DNA of 64,000 nt from an uncultured Lachnospiraceae bacterium (GTDB taxonomy: Bacteria; Bacillota; Clostridia; Lachnospirales; Lachnospiraceae): NCBI GenBank assembly GCA_949740535.1, contig CATJHO010000111.1, positions 1-64,000 on the forward strand. Direction: 5' to 3'. The translations under genes and the position numbers were made by a program. The notes under the pieces are model-generated. The model ran no database searches. It was not told where the DNA came from and saw only the letters and a list, made by a program, of their open reading frames with translations. Below, one piece after another: positions 1 through 7,945 of this stretch; the stretch's first letter is position 1, and each line of letters starts with the position of its first letter.

Positions 1-74
1 CGAGGAGAATGGTTGTTGCATGATATGAAACAAAATAAGAAAAGGGGTATTGATAGCGGACGTTCTGACGGCCT

Positions 75-124
75 CTTCTTGCATGGCTTTTGCCATGCAA
101 GAAGCATCGGATGTTCATCCGATG
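75..124. repeat. Two consecutive perfect hairpins at the left edge
   Basis: A 13-bp perfect stem (75-87 with 92-104, loop TTTT) is followed directly by a second inverted repeat (105-113 with 116-124). They precede the large terminator stem at 127-185, so three hairpins follow each other within 110 bp. No T-run follows either of these two. They may be part of the convergent transcription-end region between leuA and a gene to the left of the window, or a small repeat element. Bases 1-74 hold no gene I can support. Confidence 0.6.
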
Positions 125-126
125 TG

Positions 127-187
127 AAAACAAAGAAAAGCGGATGCTTACAAGCAAGCTTGACGCATCCGCTTTTCTTTGTTTTTA
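127..187. terminator. Bidirectional Rho-independent terminator after leuA
   Basis: A 21-bp perfect stem (127-147 with 165-185) encloses a 17-nt loop and has an A-tract on one side and a T-tract on the other. It can therefore stop transcription from both strands. It lies 15 nt beyond the leuA stop codon. Confidence 0.9.
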
Positions 188-201
188 CGCCGTCTGAACT
201 G

Positions 202-1857
202 TTACGCGGCATTGTTGATTGCTGTCAGCAGGGCATCTATGGAAGCGCGGATAATGTCGGGATCTACTGCGGCTCCCCAGTAGAGGTTTCCATCGGGTTT
301 CTGGATGCCCACGTAGGCGATGGCGCGGGAACTGGAGCTCTGCTCCAGGGCATGCTCCTGGTATGTTACCAGATTGTACTGAAGCCCAAAGCATTTCTTC
401 AGGGCATTGCTGACCGCATTGAGACGGCCGTTTCCTTCCGCATAAGTTACTTCTCTGCGTCCCTGATACTCTGTATGAACTTCCGCTGTGATTCCATTTA
501 CCTGCTGGAAATGTACTTCTGTAATATTGTAAGGATGGGTCAGGCTCTCGAACTTGCGCTTGAACAGCTCGAAAATCTCCTCCGGCAGCAGCTCTTTGTT
601 CTTGTGGTCCGATTCTTCCTTGGCCGCATAGCCCATAGCTTCCCGCATCTTGGGCGGCAGATTGAGACCGAAGTTCTGCTCTAAGATATAGCCCACGCCG
701 CCCTTGCCGGACTGGCTGTTGATCCGGATTACATCGGCATCGTAATTCCGGGTGATGTCTCTGGGATCAATCGGCAGATAGGGAACATTCCACAGCTCAC
801 AGTGATTGTCTTCCCGGTAATGCATGCCCTTGGCAATCGCATCCTGATGGGAGCCGGAAAAGGCTGCAAATACAAGGGCTCCCGAATAGGGACTGCGCTC
901 GTTGATCTTCATGCCTGTAAACTTCTCATAGGCCTCACAGATCTCCGGCATATTACTGAAATCAAGCTCCGGATCCACGCCCTGGGAATACATATTCATA
1001 GCCAGGGTGACAACATCCACATTGCCGGTACGCTCTCCATTTCCAAAAAGGGTGCCCTCTACCCGGTCTGCTCCTGCCAGAAGCCCCATCTCTGTGTCGG
1101 CTACACCGCAGCCCCGGTCATTGTGCGGGTGCAGGGAGAGGACAACGCTGTCCCGGTATTTCATGTTTTCACTCATATACTCAATCTGGCTGGCGTACAC
1201 ATGGGGCATGGAGTGCTGGACCGTAACCGGAAGATTGATAATGGCTTTGCGGTCCGGTGTGGGCTTCCACACATCCAGCACCGCATTGCACACCTCCAGG
1301 GCATACTCCGGCTCCGTTCCCGTGAAACTCTCCGGGCTGTACTCAAAGAGATAGTTTCCGCCTGTCTCATCTGTCAGCTTCTTCAAAAGCGCCGCTCCAT
1401 CTACGGCGATTTTGAGAATCTCCTCCTTGGACTTGTGGAACACCTGCTCCCGCTGTGCCACGGAAGTAGAATTATAGACATGTACCACTGCCTTTTCCGC
1501 ACCCTCCAGGGCCTCAAAGGTTTTGCGGATAATATGTTCTCTGGCCTGGGTCAGCACCTGAATGGTCACGTCATCGGGGATGAGATTCTGTTCGATCAGC
1601 GTCCGCAGGAAGGTATATTCCGTCTCGGATGCTGCCGGGAATCCCACCTCAATCTCCTTAAATCCCACTTTGCACAGAAGCTTGAAAAATCCCACCTTCT
1701 GTTCCAGGGTCATAGGTACAACCAGGGCCTGGTTTCCATCCCGCAGATCTACGCTGCACCAGACCGGGGCTTTGTCTACGTAGTCCTTTTCTGCCCATTT
1801 CATGCATTTGTACGGGGGTAAAAAATACTGTCTCTGATACTTTTTGGGTGTCATCAT
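202..1857 (-). CDS. leuA: 2-isopropylmalate synthase
   Basis: Condenses acetyl-CoA with 2-oxoisovalerate to 2-isopropylmalate, the first committed step of leucine synthesis, in the cytoplasm. The 551-residue length and N-terminus fit the long LeuA type that is not fused to a citramalate synthase. The HMGL-like catalytic motif DLRDGNQAL lies near residue 38, with HPHNDRGC near residue 244 for metal and substrate binding, and a LeuA dimer/regulatory domain forms the C-terminal ~130 residues. The start ATG (one of two adjacent ATGs) follows AAGGAG. The gene sits behind a leucine T-box leader, which supports the assignment independently. Leucine feedback through the C-terminal domain is expected from the family. 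Confidence 0.96.
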   Translation of the reverse strand: MMTPKKYQRQYFLPPYKCMKWAEKDYVDKAPVWCSVDLRDGNQALVVPMTLEQKVGFFKLLCKVGFKEIEVGFPAASETEYTFLRTLIEQNLIPDDVTIQVLTQAREHIIRKTFEALEGAEKAVVHVYNSTSVAQREQVFHKSKEEILKIAVDGAALLKKLTDETGGNYLFEYSPESFTGTEPEYALEVCNAVLDVWKPTPDRKAIINLPVTVQHSMPHVYASQIEYMSENMKYRDSVVLSLHPHNDRGCGVADTEMGLLAGADRVEGTLFGNGERTGNVDVVTLAMNMYSQGVDPELDFSNMPEICEAYEKFTGMKINERSPYSGALVFAAFSGSHQDAIAKGMHYREDNHCELWNVPYLPIDPRDITRNYDADVIRINSQSGKGGVGYILEQNFGLNLPPKMREAMGYAAKEESDHKNKELLPEEIFELFKRKFESLTHPYNITEVHFQQVNGITAEVHTEYQGRREVTYAEGNGRLNAVSNALKKCFGLQYNLVTYQEHALEQSSSSRAIAYVGIQKPDGNLYWGAAVDPDIIRASIDALLTAINNAA

Positions 1858-1954
1858 GGTTTTTTCTCTCCTTCTATTTTTTCATAATTGCCGGGCTGTC
1901 TTGTGTAGTAAAAAGGAATGATTTCTGCCAAATGTTCTGACCAGCTGAACTGCT

Positions 1955-2272
1955 GCATAAAAAAAACCTTCCGTCTCTGCCTACAGCTTCTAACTGTATT
2001 CAGAGACGAAAGGCTGTTATTCCTGCCCTACGCGGTACCACTCTGCTTTGTGAATCTTCACACGCTCATCAGATACGGATTCTTCTCGAACCTTATATCC
2101 TCCCCGCTGTAACGGTCGGGCTCCGTCTGCATCTACTCTCTCCTTGGCGGAGATTTGGGACAGCCGCTTAGAGGTCAGTTCCAATCCTCTCTTCCACTGC
2201 TTCACACCAGCCAGCAGCTCTCTGAACGCCGAGGGAACTGTACTACTCCTCATCCTTGCATTTGCTATATCG
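1955..2272 (-). promoter_or_regulatory. Leucine T-box riboswitch leader of leuA
   Basis: The minus strand carries the T-box core AGAGTGGTACCGCG (2031-2044), which pairs with the acceptor end of uncharged tRNA. It is followed by a terminator stem (about 1959-2013) whose right arm ends in eight U residues. Stem I has the usual specifier-loop context GAA-CTG-ACC; the specifier codon CTG (2176-2178) is leucine. Uncharged tRNA-Leu would favour the antiterminator and switch on leuA. Confidence 0.95.
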
Positions 2273-2278
2273 TTATTA

Positions 2279-2307
2279 AGAATAACAAAGAAGCCGCTAA
2301 GTGTCAA
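2279..2307 (-). promoter_or_regulatory. Sigma-A promoter of the T-box/leuA transcript
   Basis: TTGACA (2302-2307), a 17-nt spacer and TATTCT (2279-2284) on the minus strand lie just upstream of the T-box leader and only 10-40 bp past the prfC stop codon. Confidence 0.85.
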
Positions 2308-2317
2308 GCATTAATTT

Positions 2318-3904
2318 TTATCTGCCAAACTCCGACAGCACCAGCCCCGGATTCCGCTCCAGGGTCATGCCCACACTCCAGGCATTGGCCCAGATGAGCA
2401 GCGGACGTCCTTTCAGGTCTTTAATCTTCTTCATATCCGAGGTGCCTGTCAGCTTACTCATATCGATCTCTTCATTCTCAATCCAGCGGATATGTTCATA
2501 GGGCAGAGGCTCCAGCTTAATATCTACATTGTATTCATTTTCCAGACGGTACTTCAGCACGTCAAACTGCAGGACACCTACTACGCCTACAATAATCTCC
2601 TCCATGCCCGTATTAAACTCCTGGAAGATCTGAATAGCGCCCTCCTGGGCAATCTGCTCAATTCCCTTTACAAACTGCTTGCGCTTCATGGTATCCATCT
2701 GACGCACTCTGGCAAAGTGCTCTGGAGCGAAGGTGGGAATTCCCTCATACTGCAGTTTCTTTCCCGGCATACAGATCGTGTCCCCAATGGAGAAAATACC
2801 CGGATCAAAGACGCCGATAATATCTCCCGCGTAAGCCTCTTCCACAATCTTCCGATCCTGGGCCATAATCTGCTGAGGCTGAGACAGGCGCTGTTTCCTG
2901 CCGCTCTGAACGTGATAGACTTCCATACCCGCAGTAAACTTCCCGGAACAGATGCGCATAAAAGCAATCCGATCCCTGTGCGCCTTGTTCATATTGGCCT
3001 GAATCTTGAACACAAAGGCTGAAAATGCTTCCTTCATAGGATCCACCACCCCGATATCTGCCTTCCTGGGCAGAGGAGAGGTGGTCATCTGCAGGAAATG
3101 CCTGAGAAAAGTCTCTACGCCAAAATTGGTCAGAGCCGATCCAAAGAACACCGGCGACAATTCCCCACGGCTTACCAGCTCCTGGTCAAATTCAGCACTG
3201 GCTCCGTCCAGCAGCTCAATATCATCGGAAAGTTTTTCCTTCTGTCCCGGATCGAGAATCTCTAAAATGCCCGGATCTTCAAGGGCCAGCTCCAGCTCCT
3301 GGCCTTCTTTTGTTCCCTTCTCTGTATCCGAAAACAGCAGGACCTTCTCTGTGTTCCGATCGTAAACACCTTTAAACCCTTTGCCGGATCCAATGGGCCA
3401 GTTCACCGGACAGGTGGCAATTCCCAGCTCATTCTCTATATCATCCAGAAGCTCAAAAATATCCATAGAATCCCGGTCCATCTTATTGATGAACGTAAAA
3501 ATGGGAATATGACGCATGGCGCAGACCTTAAACAGTTTCCTGGTCTGGGCCTCCACGCCCTTGGAGCCGTCGATCACCATCACTGCAGAATCCGCCGCCA
3601 TCAATGTCCGGTAAGTATCCTCGGAAAAGTCCTGATGCCCCGGCGTATCCAGAATATTGATACAGTAATTGTCATATTCAAACTGCAGGACCGAAGAGGT
3701 CACAGAAATACCTCTCTCCTTCTCAATCTCCATCCAGTCCGACACCGCATGGCGGGCCGTAGCCTTACCCTTCACAGATCCGGCCAGATTGATAGCTCCT
3801 CCATAGAGCAGAAATTTCTCTGTCAGTGTGGTCTTTCCCGCATCCGGGTGGGAGATAATTGCAAAGGTTCTTCTCTTTTCAATCTCTTTCACATAATCAG
3901 CCAT
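2318..3904 (-). CDS. prfC: Peptide chain release factor 3
   Basis: Translational GTPase that recycles RF1/RF2 from the ribosome after termination. Visible GTPase motifs are the P-loop SHPDAGKTTLTEK near residue 16, DTPGHQDF in switch II and NKMDRD (G4). The 528-residue length and the C-terminal elongation-factor-like domains are normal for RF3. An ATG four codons upstream (3916) abuts the AAGGA Shine-Dalgarno with no spacing. I therefore prefer the ATG at 3904, whose product starts MADYVKEI. The gene has its own promoter and no obvious terminator before the leuA promoter, so some read-through into the T-box leader is possible. Confidence 0.95.
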   Translation of the reverse strand: MADYVKEIEKRRTFAIISHPDAGKTTLTEKFLLYGGAINLAGSVKGKATARHAVSDWMEIEKERGISVTSSVLQFEYDNYCINILDTPGHQDFSEDTYRTLMAADSAVMVIDGSKGVEAQTRKLFKVCAMRHIPIFTFINKMDRDSMDIFELLDDIENELGIATCPVNWPIGSGKGFKGVYDRNTEKVLLFSDTEKGTKEGQELELALEDPGILEILDPGQKEKLSDDIELLDGASAEFDQELVSRGELSPVFFGSALTNFGVETFLRHFLQMTTSPLPRKADIGVVDPMKEAFSAFVFKIQANMNKAHRDRIAFMRICSGKFTAGMEVYHVQSGRKQRLSQPQQIMAQDRKIVEEAYAGDIIGVFDPGIFSIGDTICMPGKKLQYEGIPTFAPEHFARVRQMDTMKRKQFVKGIEQIAQEGAIQIFQEFNTGMEEIIVGVVGVLQFDVLKYRLENEYNVDIKLEPLPYEHIRWIENEEIDMSKLTGTSDMKKIKDLKGRPLLIWANAWSVGMTLERNPGLVLSEFGR

Positions 3905-3986
3905 TCTTTTTTCCATTCCTTATCTGCCCTTGACAGACCAGCAGACACGCGCCTTCTGCCCGGCAAGGGTATTGTTGTCCGTTACT

Positions 3987-4014
3987 AGTATACACATTTT
4001 TCCTATATTTTCAA
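3987..4014 (-). promoter_or_regulatory. Sigma-A promoter of prfC
   Basis: TTGAAA (4009-4014), a 16-nt spacer and TATACT (3987-3992) lie on the minus strand about 80 bp upstream of prfC. Confidence 0.7.
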
Positions 4015-4141
4015 GCATTCTATGGAAAATTCGGCAGGGTATTCTTATGTTTATCCCTCAAACAGTCGAAACTAATAATAGATACATTTTTTTACAAGAC
4101 AACTGTCAATACAGGCGGTTAGAAGCAAAGGGGGGATTTCT

Positions 4142-5227
4142 ATGAAGCCTGTTACCAATTACTATCCAGAAACAAAGCTCTGGAAAAGTCCGTATTCCAC
4201 ACTGCGGAATCTGCCAGAAACCGCACTCAGCCAGCCGGCCGGCCAAGATCCTGCCCTGAAAAATCCTCAAAAGGATCAGGTGGAGCTGGCTGAACCGACT
4301 TCCGCCAGCCTGGAAACGAAAACCCAGAAGCTTCTGGATCAGCTGGTTAAAAATTTCCCCGGTCTTTCCTTTGAAATCGTACCGGACAGTGAATTTCTAA
4401 ACCTTAAGGATAAAGCCGCTTCCCTGGGTCATGGTAAGCATCTTCTCCTGTCTGAATCCTTTCTGGAGCGGATGGGAAGCAGCGAAAAAGATTTTGAGAC
4501 CTGCAGGACCATACTTCTCTCCTCTGTTCTTCTGCTTTCTGAAAATCATGTGTCAGGCGTATTTTTAGGTGAAAAACAGGCCGTTTCCTGGAACATAAAA
4601 GATAAGGAAGAGCCCCAGGATACCAAGAAGGAGACGCTGGCTCAAATGCTGGAGAGCCTAAAGGAAGCGAAAGACAGCAAATTCAAGATTTCCACCAATG
4701 TTTCCTACGAAACAGGAGAACTCTACCGGAAACTGGCACGGGCAGGAAACAAGCCCCTGGTACAGACAGTCATGAGTGAAGCTTACCAGCAGATTGCAGC
4801 TCTGCGCCTGGTCTCCTGTCTGGGAGACGACAAGGAGCGGGCCAAGGCCCAGAAAGCCATCCGCTCTCTTCAGAAGCTGACCCTTCGAAGCCGTCAGAAG
4901 ATCCGGCACCTGGATCAGGAAACACTTCTGAAGCTTAAAAAGAAACGGGCCATCAAGCGCCAGGAAGAGGCCAAAGCACGAGAGCTTCAAAAAGAGCTGA
5001 AGAAAAAACAGTCCCGCAGACTGCGCCGTGATCGCAGAATTATGGAAGAAGGAGAGGCTGCCGATCGGGAAATCCGCAGACTGAAAGCCTATCTTTCCCA
5101 GACTGGCAATACCCAGCTGCTCTCTGCTGCTCTAAACGGAATGATACCAGCCGGTGATCTGTCCGGCCAGGACACCAGCAGTGTCAGCGCCGATCAAATT
5201 GAGATCTCGCAGCCCACAGCATTTTAG
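4142..5227 (+). CDS. Unrecognised protein with basic coiled-coil C-terminal half
   Basis: I do not recognise this 361-residue protein. It starts at ATG after AAGGGGGG with good spacing. No signal peptide or membrane segment is visible. The N-terminal ~60 residues are Pro/Gln-rich and probably unstructured; a mixed alpha/beta region follows to about residue 170. Residues about 235-310 are strongly charged (Lys/Arg/Glu) and predicted helical or coiled coil. The last residues, DQIEISQPTAF, resemble the short VEFSQ/VEISQ tails common in Clostridia flagellar-cluster proteins; the neighbour at 5411-6043 has a similar VEFSQ motif. It is the only plus-strand gene in the first 18.6 kb and stands alone, followed by the MITE-like palindrome. 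A flagellar or cell-surface role is only a guess from location. Confidence 0.75.
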   Translation: MKPVTNYYPETKLWKSPYSTLRNLPETALSQPAGQDPALKNPQKDQVELAEPTSASLETKTQKLLDQLVKNFPGLSFEIVPDSEFLNLKDKAASLGHGKHLLLSESFLERMGSSEKDFETCRTILLSSVLLLSENHVSGVFLGEKQAVSWNIKDKEEPQDTKKETLAQMLESLKEAKDSKFKISTNVSYETGELYRKLARAGNKPLVQTVMSEAYQQIAALRLVSCLGDDKERAKAQKAIRSLQKLTLRSRQKIRHLDQETLLKLKKKRAIKRQEEAKARELQKELKKKQSRRLRRDRRIMEEGEAADREIRRLKAYLSQTGNTQLLSAALNGMIPAGDLSGQDTSSVSADQIEISQPTAF

Positions 5228-5246
5228 AATTTTTATATCATCCCTT

Positions 5247-5348
5247 ATGGGGCTGTCGCATTAAGAAAATCGATACAAGATATAGATGGTATGAATCATT
5301 CTTTTATACTATATCTTGTATATGTTTTGCTTAGTGCGACAGCTCCAT
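5247..5348. repeat. MITE-like imperfect palindrome with 19-bp terminal inverted repeats
   Basis: The ends ATGGGGCTGTCGCATTAAG (5247-5265) and its near-complement (5330-5348) match at 17 of 19 positions. A perfect inner pair of 13-bp arms lies at 5273-5285 and 5309-5321. The whole ~100-bp unit folds into one long hairpin with no coding capacity. The GGGGCTGTCGCA terminus resembles ends of IS1182-type elements, so a non-autonomous transposon relic is the best reading. It may also serve as a terminator for the gene at 4142-5227. Confidence 0.65.
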
Positions 5349-5361
5349 TTTGCTAATAAAA

Positions 5362-5405
5362 CAAAGAATCCGCAGTCCCGTCTTCCGGGTCTGCGGATTC
5401 TTCTT
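5362..5405. terminator. Rho-independent terminator of the 5411-6043 gene
   Basis: A GC-rich stem (AAGAATCCGCAG... with ...CTGCGGATTCTT) and a TCTT loop, followed on the minus strand by a T-rich run, lie directly beyond the stop codon of the minus-strand gene. Confidence 0.85.
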
Positions 5406-5410
5406 ATATC

Positions 5411-6043
5411 TTATTCCTCTGACTTTCCATAGTACTCGCTGAACAAATCATTAACCGCCTTATAGGTCTCGCCAGAGATAGACGGCAGGGAGCCGCCCCA
5501 GGCTTCTTCTGCCTGCTTAAATCCCTTCTCGATGGCATCCTGCATCTTCTTCATCTGCTCCGGATTGTCTCCTGCAAGGGCCTGTGCAAAATCAAAGAGT
5601 CTCTGAGAGGTCTGCTTTACTCCCCAGTAGCCGTCCTCAGAAATAGCCTCCTGTGCCTCTGCCTTGGTCTGTGCATCCACCGTAAAGTTGCCGCTGGCAA
5701 TGGTCTTCCAGAGATTGTCTCCCTGAACAGCCAGTCCCGTGATGCCCTGCTTCTGGAACATCTGCATTACCATATTGGTAAAGCGGGCTGTCTGATTCTC
5801 CTGATCCGCCTTCAGACTCTGTACCAGCTTCGCGCGCTCAGACTCGCTCATCTTTGTTGTAACCTTTGTATCCTGGCTGAACTCCACACGATCCGTATTG
5901 GGTTTGGAACCCACACCGGTAACAGCAGTCTTATCTTCCTGCTTTTGTACCGCCTCTGCAGCCTTCACCGCATTGTTTGCAGTTACGGAAGCATAGCCGG
6001 AAGCTGCCTGGACATTCTGATAATAATTATCCTCAAGCCTCAA
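5411..6043 (-). CDS. Unrecognised sigma-28-regulated protein
   Basis: A 210-residue, Gln/Ala-rich, soluble-looking protein without signal peptide or membrane segments. I cannot name its family. The TTG start codon follows AAGGGGG at eight bases; no ATG fits. The N-terminal ~60 residues are low complexity and end in DRVEFSQDTK, similar to the disordered linker style of FlgM-like and other flagellar-cluster proteins. The rest looks helical, with WGGSLPSISG near residue 180. A near-perfect sigma-28 promoter (6106-6132) and the flagellar neighbours indicate that it belongs to the late motility regulon. It is monocistronic, bounded by its own promoter and terminator. Confidence 0.85.
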   Translation of the reverse strand: MRLEDNYYQNVQAASGYASVTANNAVKAAEAVQKQEDKTAVTGVGSKPNTDRVEFSQDTKVTTKMSESERAKLVQSLKADQENQTARFTNMVMQMFQKQGITGLAVQGDNLWKTIASGNFTVDAQTKAEAQEAISEDGYWGVKQTSQRLFDFAQALAGDNPEQMKKMQDAIEKGFKQAEEAWGGSLPSISGETYKAVNDLFSEYYGKSEE

Positions 6044-6105
6044 ACTTATTTCCCCCTTTCTGTTATGTACTTAGAAAAACCGCTGATTGATTCTCTATGT
6101 TAAAT

Positions 6106-6132
6106 ATATCGGCAGAAAATCCCAGAAGTTAA
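6106..6132 (-). promoter_or_regulatory. Sigma-28 (FliA/SigD) promoter
   Basis: Minus-strand TTAA (6129-6132), 15-nt spacer and GCCGATAT (6106-6113), matching the sigma-28 consensus TAAA-N15-GCCGATAT. It lies about 65 bp upstream of the TTG start at 6043. Confidence 0.9.
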
Positions 6133-6215
6133 GCGCTAAAACCAGTACCAGTCAGAATTCCTCACCATCACAGCACCCGCCTGGCAGAATGTTGTTTATC
6201 ACAAACCACAGCTTC

Positions 6216-7760
6216 CTATGAAAAGAAAAATCTCCATCCAAGGTACAAGAGAACAAGCCCGGCTGCCACCCATATCTGGCGCATAAGAATCCGGTTTTCT
6301 CTCTCCTCCCGGCCCTTGCGCCGCTCCTCAGCTTCCATAACCGCTCCCCAGGGACTGTACCGATGCATACGCAGAGTGAATCCTTTTCCCTCATGTCCCA
6401 GAGCATTCAGAAAATCCCGCCAGTTTTTTTCCAGAAACTGAAGCCCCCTTTTGCAGGCCTCCTCTTCTGTCTCCCCGGACAGTATTTGAAAAAATCCGGC
6501 CGGTTCTTCCTGATATTTTGACTGAGCGCTGTTTTCTCCCGAACCTTTCTCCCGAAACATCCGGTAAGCATACTCCAGTCCTTTTTCTGCTGCCATCTTG
6601 GAATCCTTTGTTTTTTCATACACATCCATTGTATAATAATATGCCCGGTAAGCCTCTTTCCGGCTCAGATAATAGTCTACCAGACGGCTGACCAGACTTT
6701 CCATTGGAAAAGGTACAGAGCCCGTTCCAGGCCCGTCTGATACATAGATCTGCCCTTTAATAGAAGTCAAAGCCGCATAATAACCCGCCGCCTCCCAGCT
6801 TCCGCCTGCTCTTGTAAAAAGTCTGTTGCTCTCCCGAAGGTGCGCCGCAAAAACTTCTGCCCGTTCCAGCTCCTCTCCCATAAAAACTCCCTGCCGGTTC
6901 CCGCTTCCTGCACTGCCATTGACCGAAAATGCAGCCTCTGCTTTTCTGTGCAAATCAAACGCAGTGCTCATTCGTATTCCATTTCCTCCGGAAAACTTAT
7001 ACACACTGCCTTCCGCTATGGAAGATGCCTGCATTCTGCTCCCTTCGGCCTGGCCTCTGCCTTCTATAACAGCCCCTCCCGCTCTCCCTGATACCCCAGA
7101 GCTTCCCGCAGAAGCCTTCTGAGCCAAGCCGGCGGAGAGCTGACCGGCTCTTTTCATGGAAATATGTTCTCCGGCTGTCTGCTTGTAAAGGCTGTACCAG
7201 ACACGATTCAAAGTTTCCTTCTCTCCTGTCTGCTCCAGAAGGCTCACAAGATTTCCAAGCCGCAGTTCCACCAGCAGCTGCAGCTTCATCGACAGCACTG
7301 CATCCAGCCTGTCTTTCTGGATCAGCTGGTTTTCTCCCGTAGTACAGGTCAGAACTGCTTCCAGAAGCTTTAGATAAAGCTTTGATAATTCCTCCAGCTG
7401 CCCAGCCAATGACCCGTAAGAAGCAGGCTGCCAGTTCTTAAACGCTTCCCAAAGCTCCTGCTCCATCTCCAGAATCCACTTTAACTGCTCTTCCTCCAGA
7501 AGCCTGCCCTCCACTCCGAACCATCGGCTCTGCTTAGAAAGCTCTGGCGTATCCCGGCTGATTCTCTCATTTTCTCTCTCTGCAGTTTCCTGTCGTTCTT
7601 CCTCCAGCTTTTCCCGTTCTTCTTCCACCCGTCTGGCCGCCTGCTCCACCAGAACCCGCCCTGCTTCCAATTCCATGAACCTGCGTGCCGCCCGTGCCTC
7701 TGCTCCTCCTGGAGATGGAAGCTGAACATGATTCCCTTCATTTCCCTTGATTTTTTCCAT
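6216..7760 (-). CDS. Unrecognised tail-anchored membrane protein, sigma-28 regulated
   Basis: I do not recognise this 514-residue protein. Residues about 20-70 are a charged (Arg/Glu) helix likely to form a coiled coil. Residues about 100-210 look all-helical. Residues about 210-300 are Gly/Ser-rich and probably disordered; a second helical region follows. The extreme C-terminus is one hydrophobic segment (IWVAAGLVLLYLGWRFFF) preceded by a basic, charged stretch. This indicates a C-terminally tail-anchored inner-membrane protein with the bulk in the cytoplasm. ATG follows GAGGTGG. A sigma-28-type promoter precedes it, so it probably acts in motility or chemotaxis, but no known flagellar protein fits. 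Confidence 0.85.
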   Translation of the reverse strand: MEKIKGNEGNHVQLPSPGGAEARAARRFMELEAGRVLVEQAARRVEEEREKLEEERQETAERENERISRDTPELSKQSRWFGVEGRLLEEEQLKWILEMEQELWEAFKNWQPASYGSLAGQLEELSKLYLKLLEAVLTCTTGENQLIQKDRLDAVLSMKLQLLVELRLGNLVSLLEQTGEKETLNRVWYSLYKQTAGEHISMKRAGQLSAGLAQKASAGSSGVSGRAGGAVIEGRGQAEGSRMQASSIAEGSVYKFSGGNGIRMSTAFDLHRKAEAAFSVNGSAGSGNRQGVFMGEELERAEVFAAHLRESNRLFTRAGGSWEAAGYYAALTSIKGQIYVSDGPGTGSVPFPMESLVSRLVDYYLSRKEAYRAYYYTMDVYEKTKDSKMAAEKGLEYAYRMFREKGSGENSAQSKYQEEPAGFFQILSGETEEEACKRGLQFLEKNWRDFLNALGHEGKGFTLRMHRYSPWGAVMEAEERRKGREERENRILMRQIWVAAGLVLLYLGWRFFFS

Positions 7761-7802
7761 ACACCCACCTCATTCTGCTTCCAAAATACCCTTCTATATG
7801 AA

Positions 7803-7829
7803 TTATCGGCCGATCATCCTGTGGAATAA
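7803..7829 (-). promoter_or_regulatory. Sigma-28 promoter of the 6216-7760 gene
   Basis: Minus-strand GCCGATAA (7803-7810) with TTAT (7826-7829) 15 nt upstream. The -10 element is 7 of 8 to consensus and the -35 is weaker. Confidence 0.75.
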
Positions 7830-7872
7830 ATCAAAGAGAAAAATTCCGTACTCAAAACACTCACCTTTCTGC

Positions 7873-7922
7873 AAAAAGATGTGGCAGAATAAGCGGTAAA
7901 CTCATTCTGCCACATCTTTTTA
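7873..7922. terminator. Terminator after the first chemoreceptor gene
   Basis: An 18-bp stem built on GATGTGGCAGAAT / ATTCTGCCACATC with A and T tracts on both sides. It lies 24 bp past the stop codon of the minus-strand chemoreceptor gene. Confidence 0.88.
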
Positions 7923-7945
7923 TATGTATTCTTATTGAATTCTCT

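Noticed and set aside
61-187. CRISPR array considered for the hairpin cluster
   Set aside because: The three stems differ in sequence and there are no equal direct repeats with spacers.
13-684. Long plus-strand open frame opposite the leuA 3' end
   Set aside because: It runs through the hairpin array and terminator and lies antisense to leuA, with no ribosome site; it is a shadow of leuA codon bias.
802-1821. 339-codon open frame antisense to leuA
   Set aside because: Fully inside leuA on the opposite strand, no family resemblance and no start signal.
2017-2307. 96-codon minus-strand frame between prfC and leuA
   Set aside because: It coincides with the T-box leader; the conserved RNA motifs explain the region.
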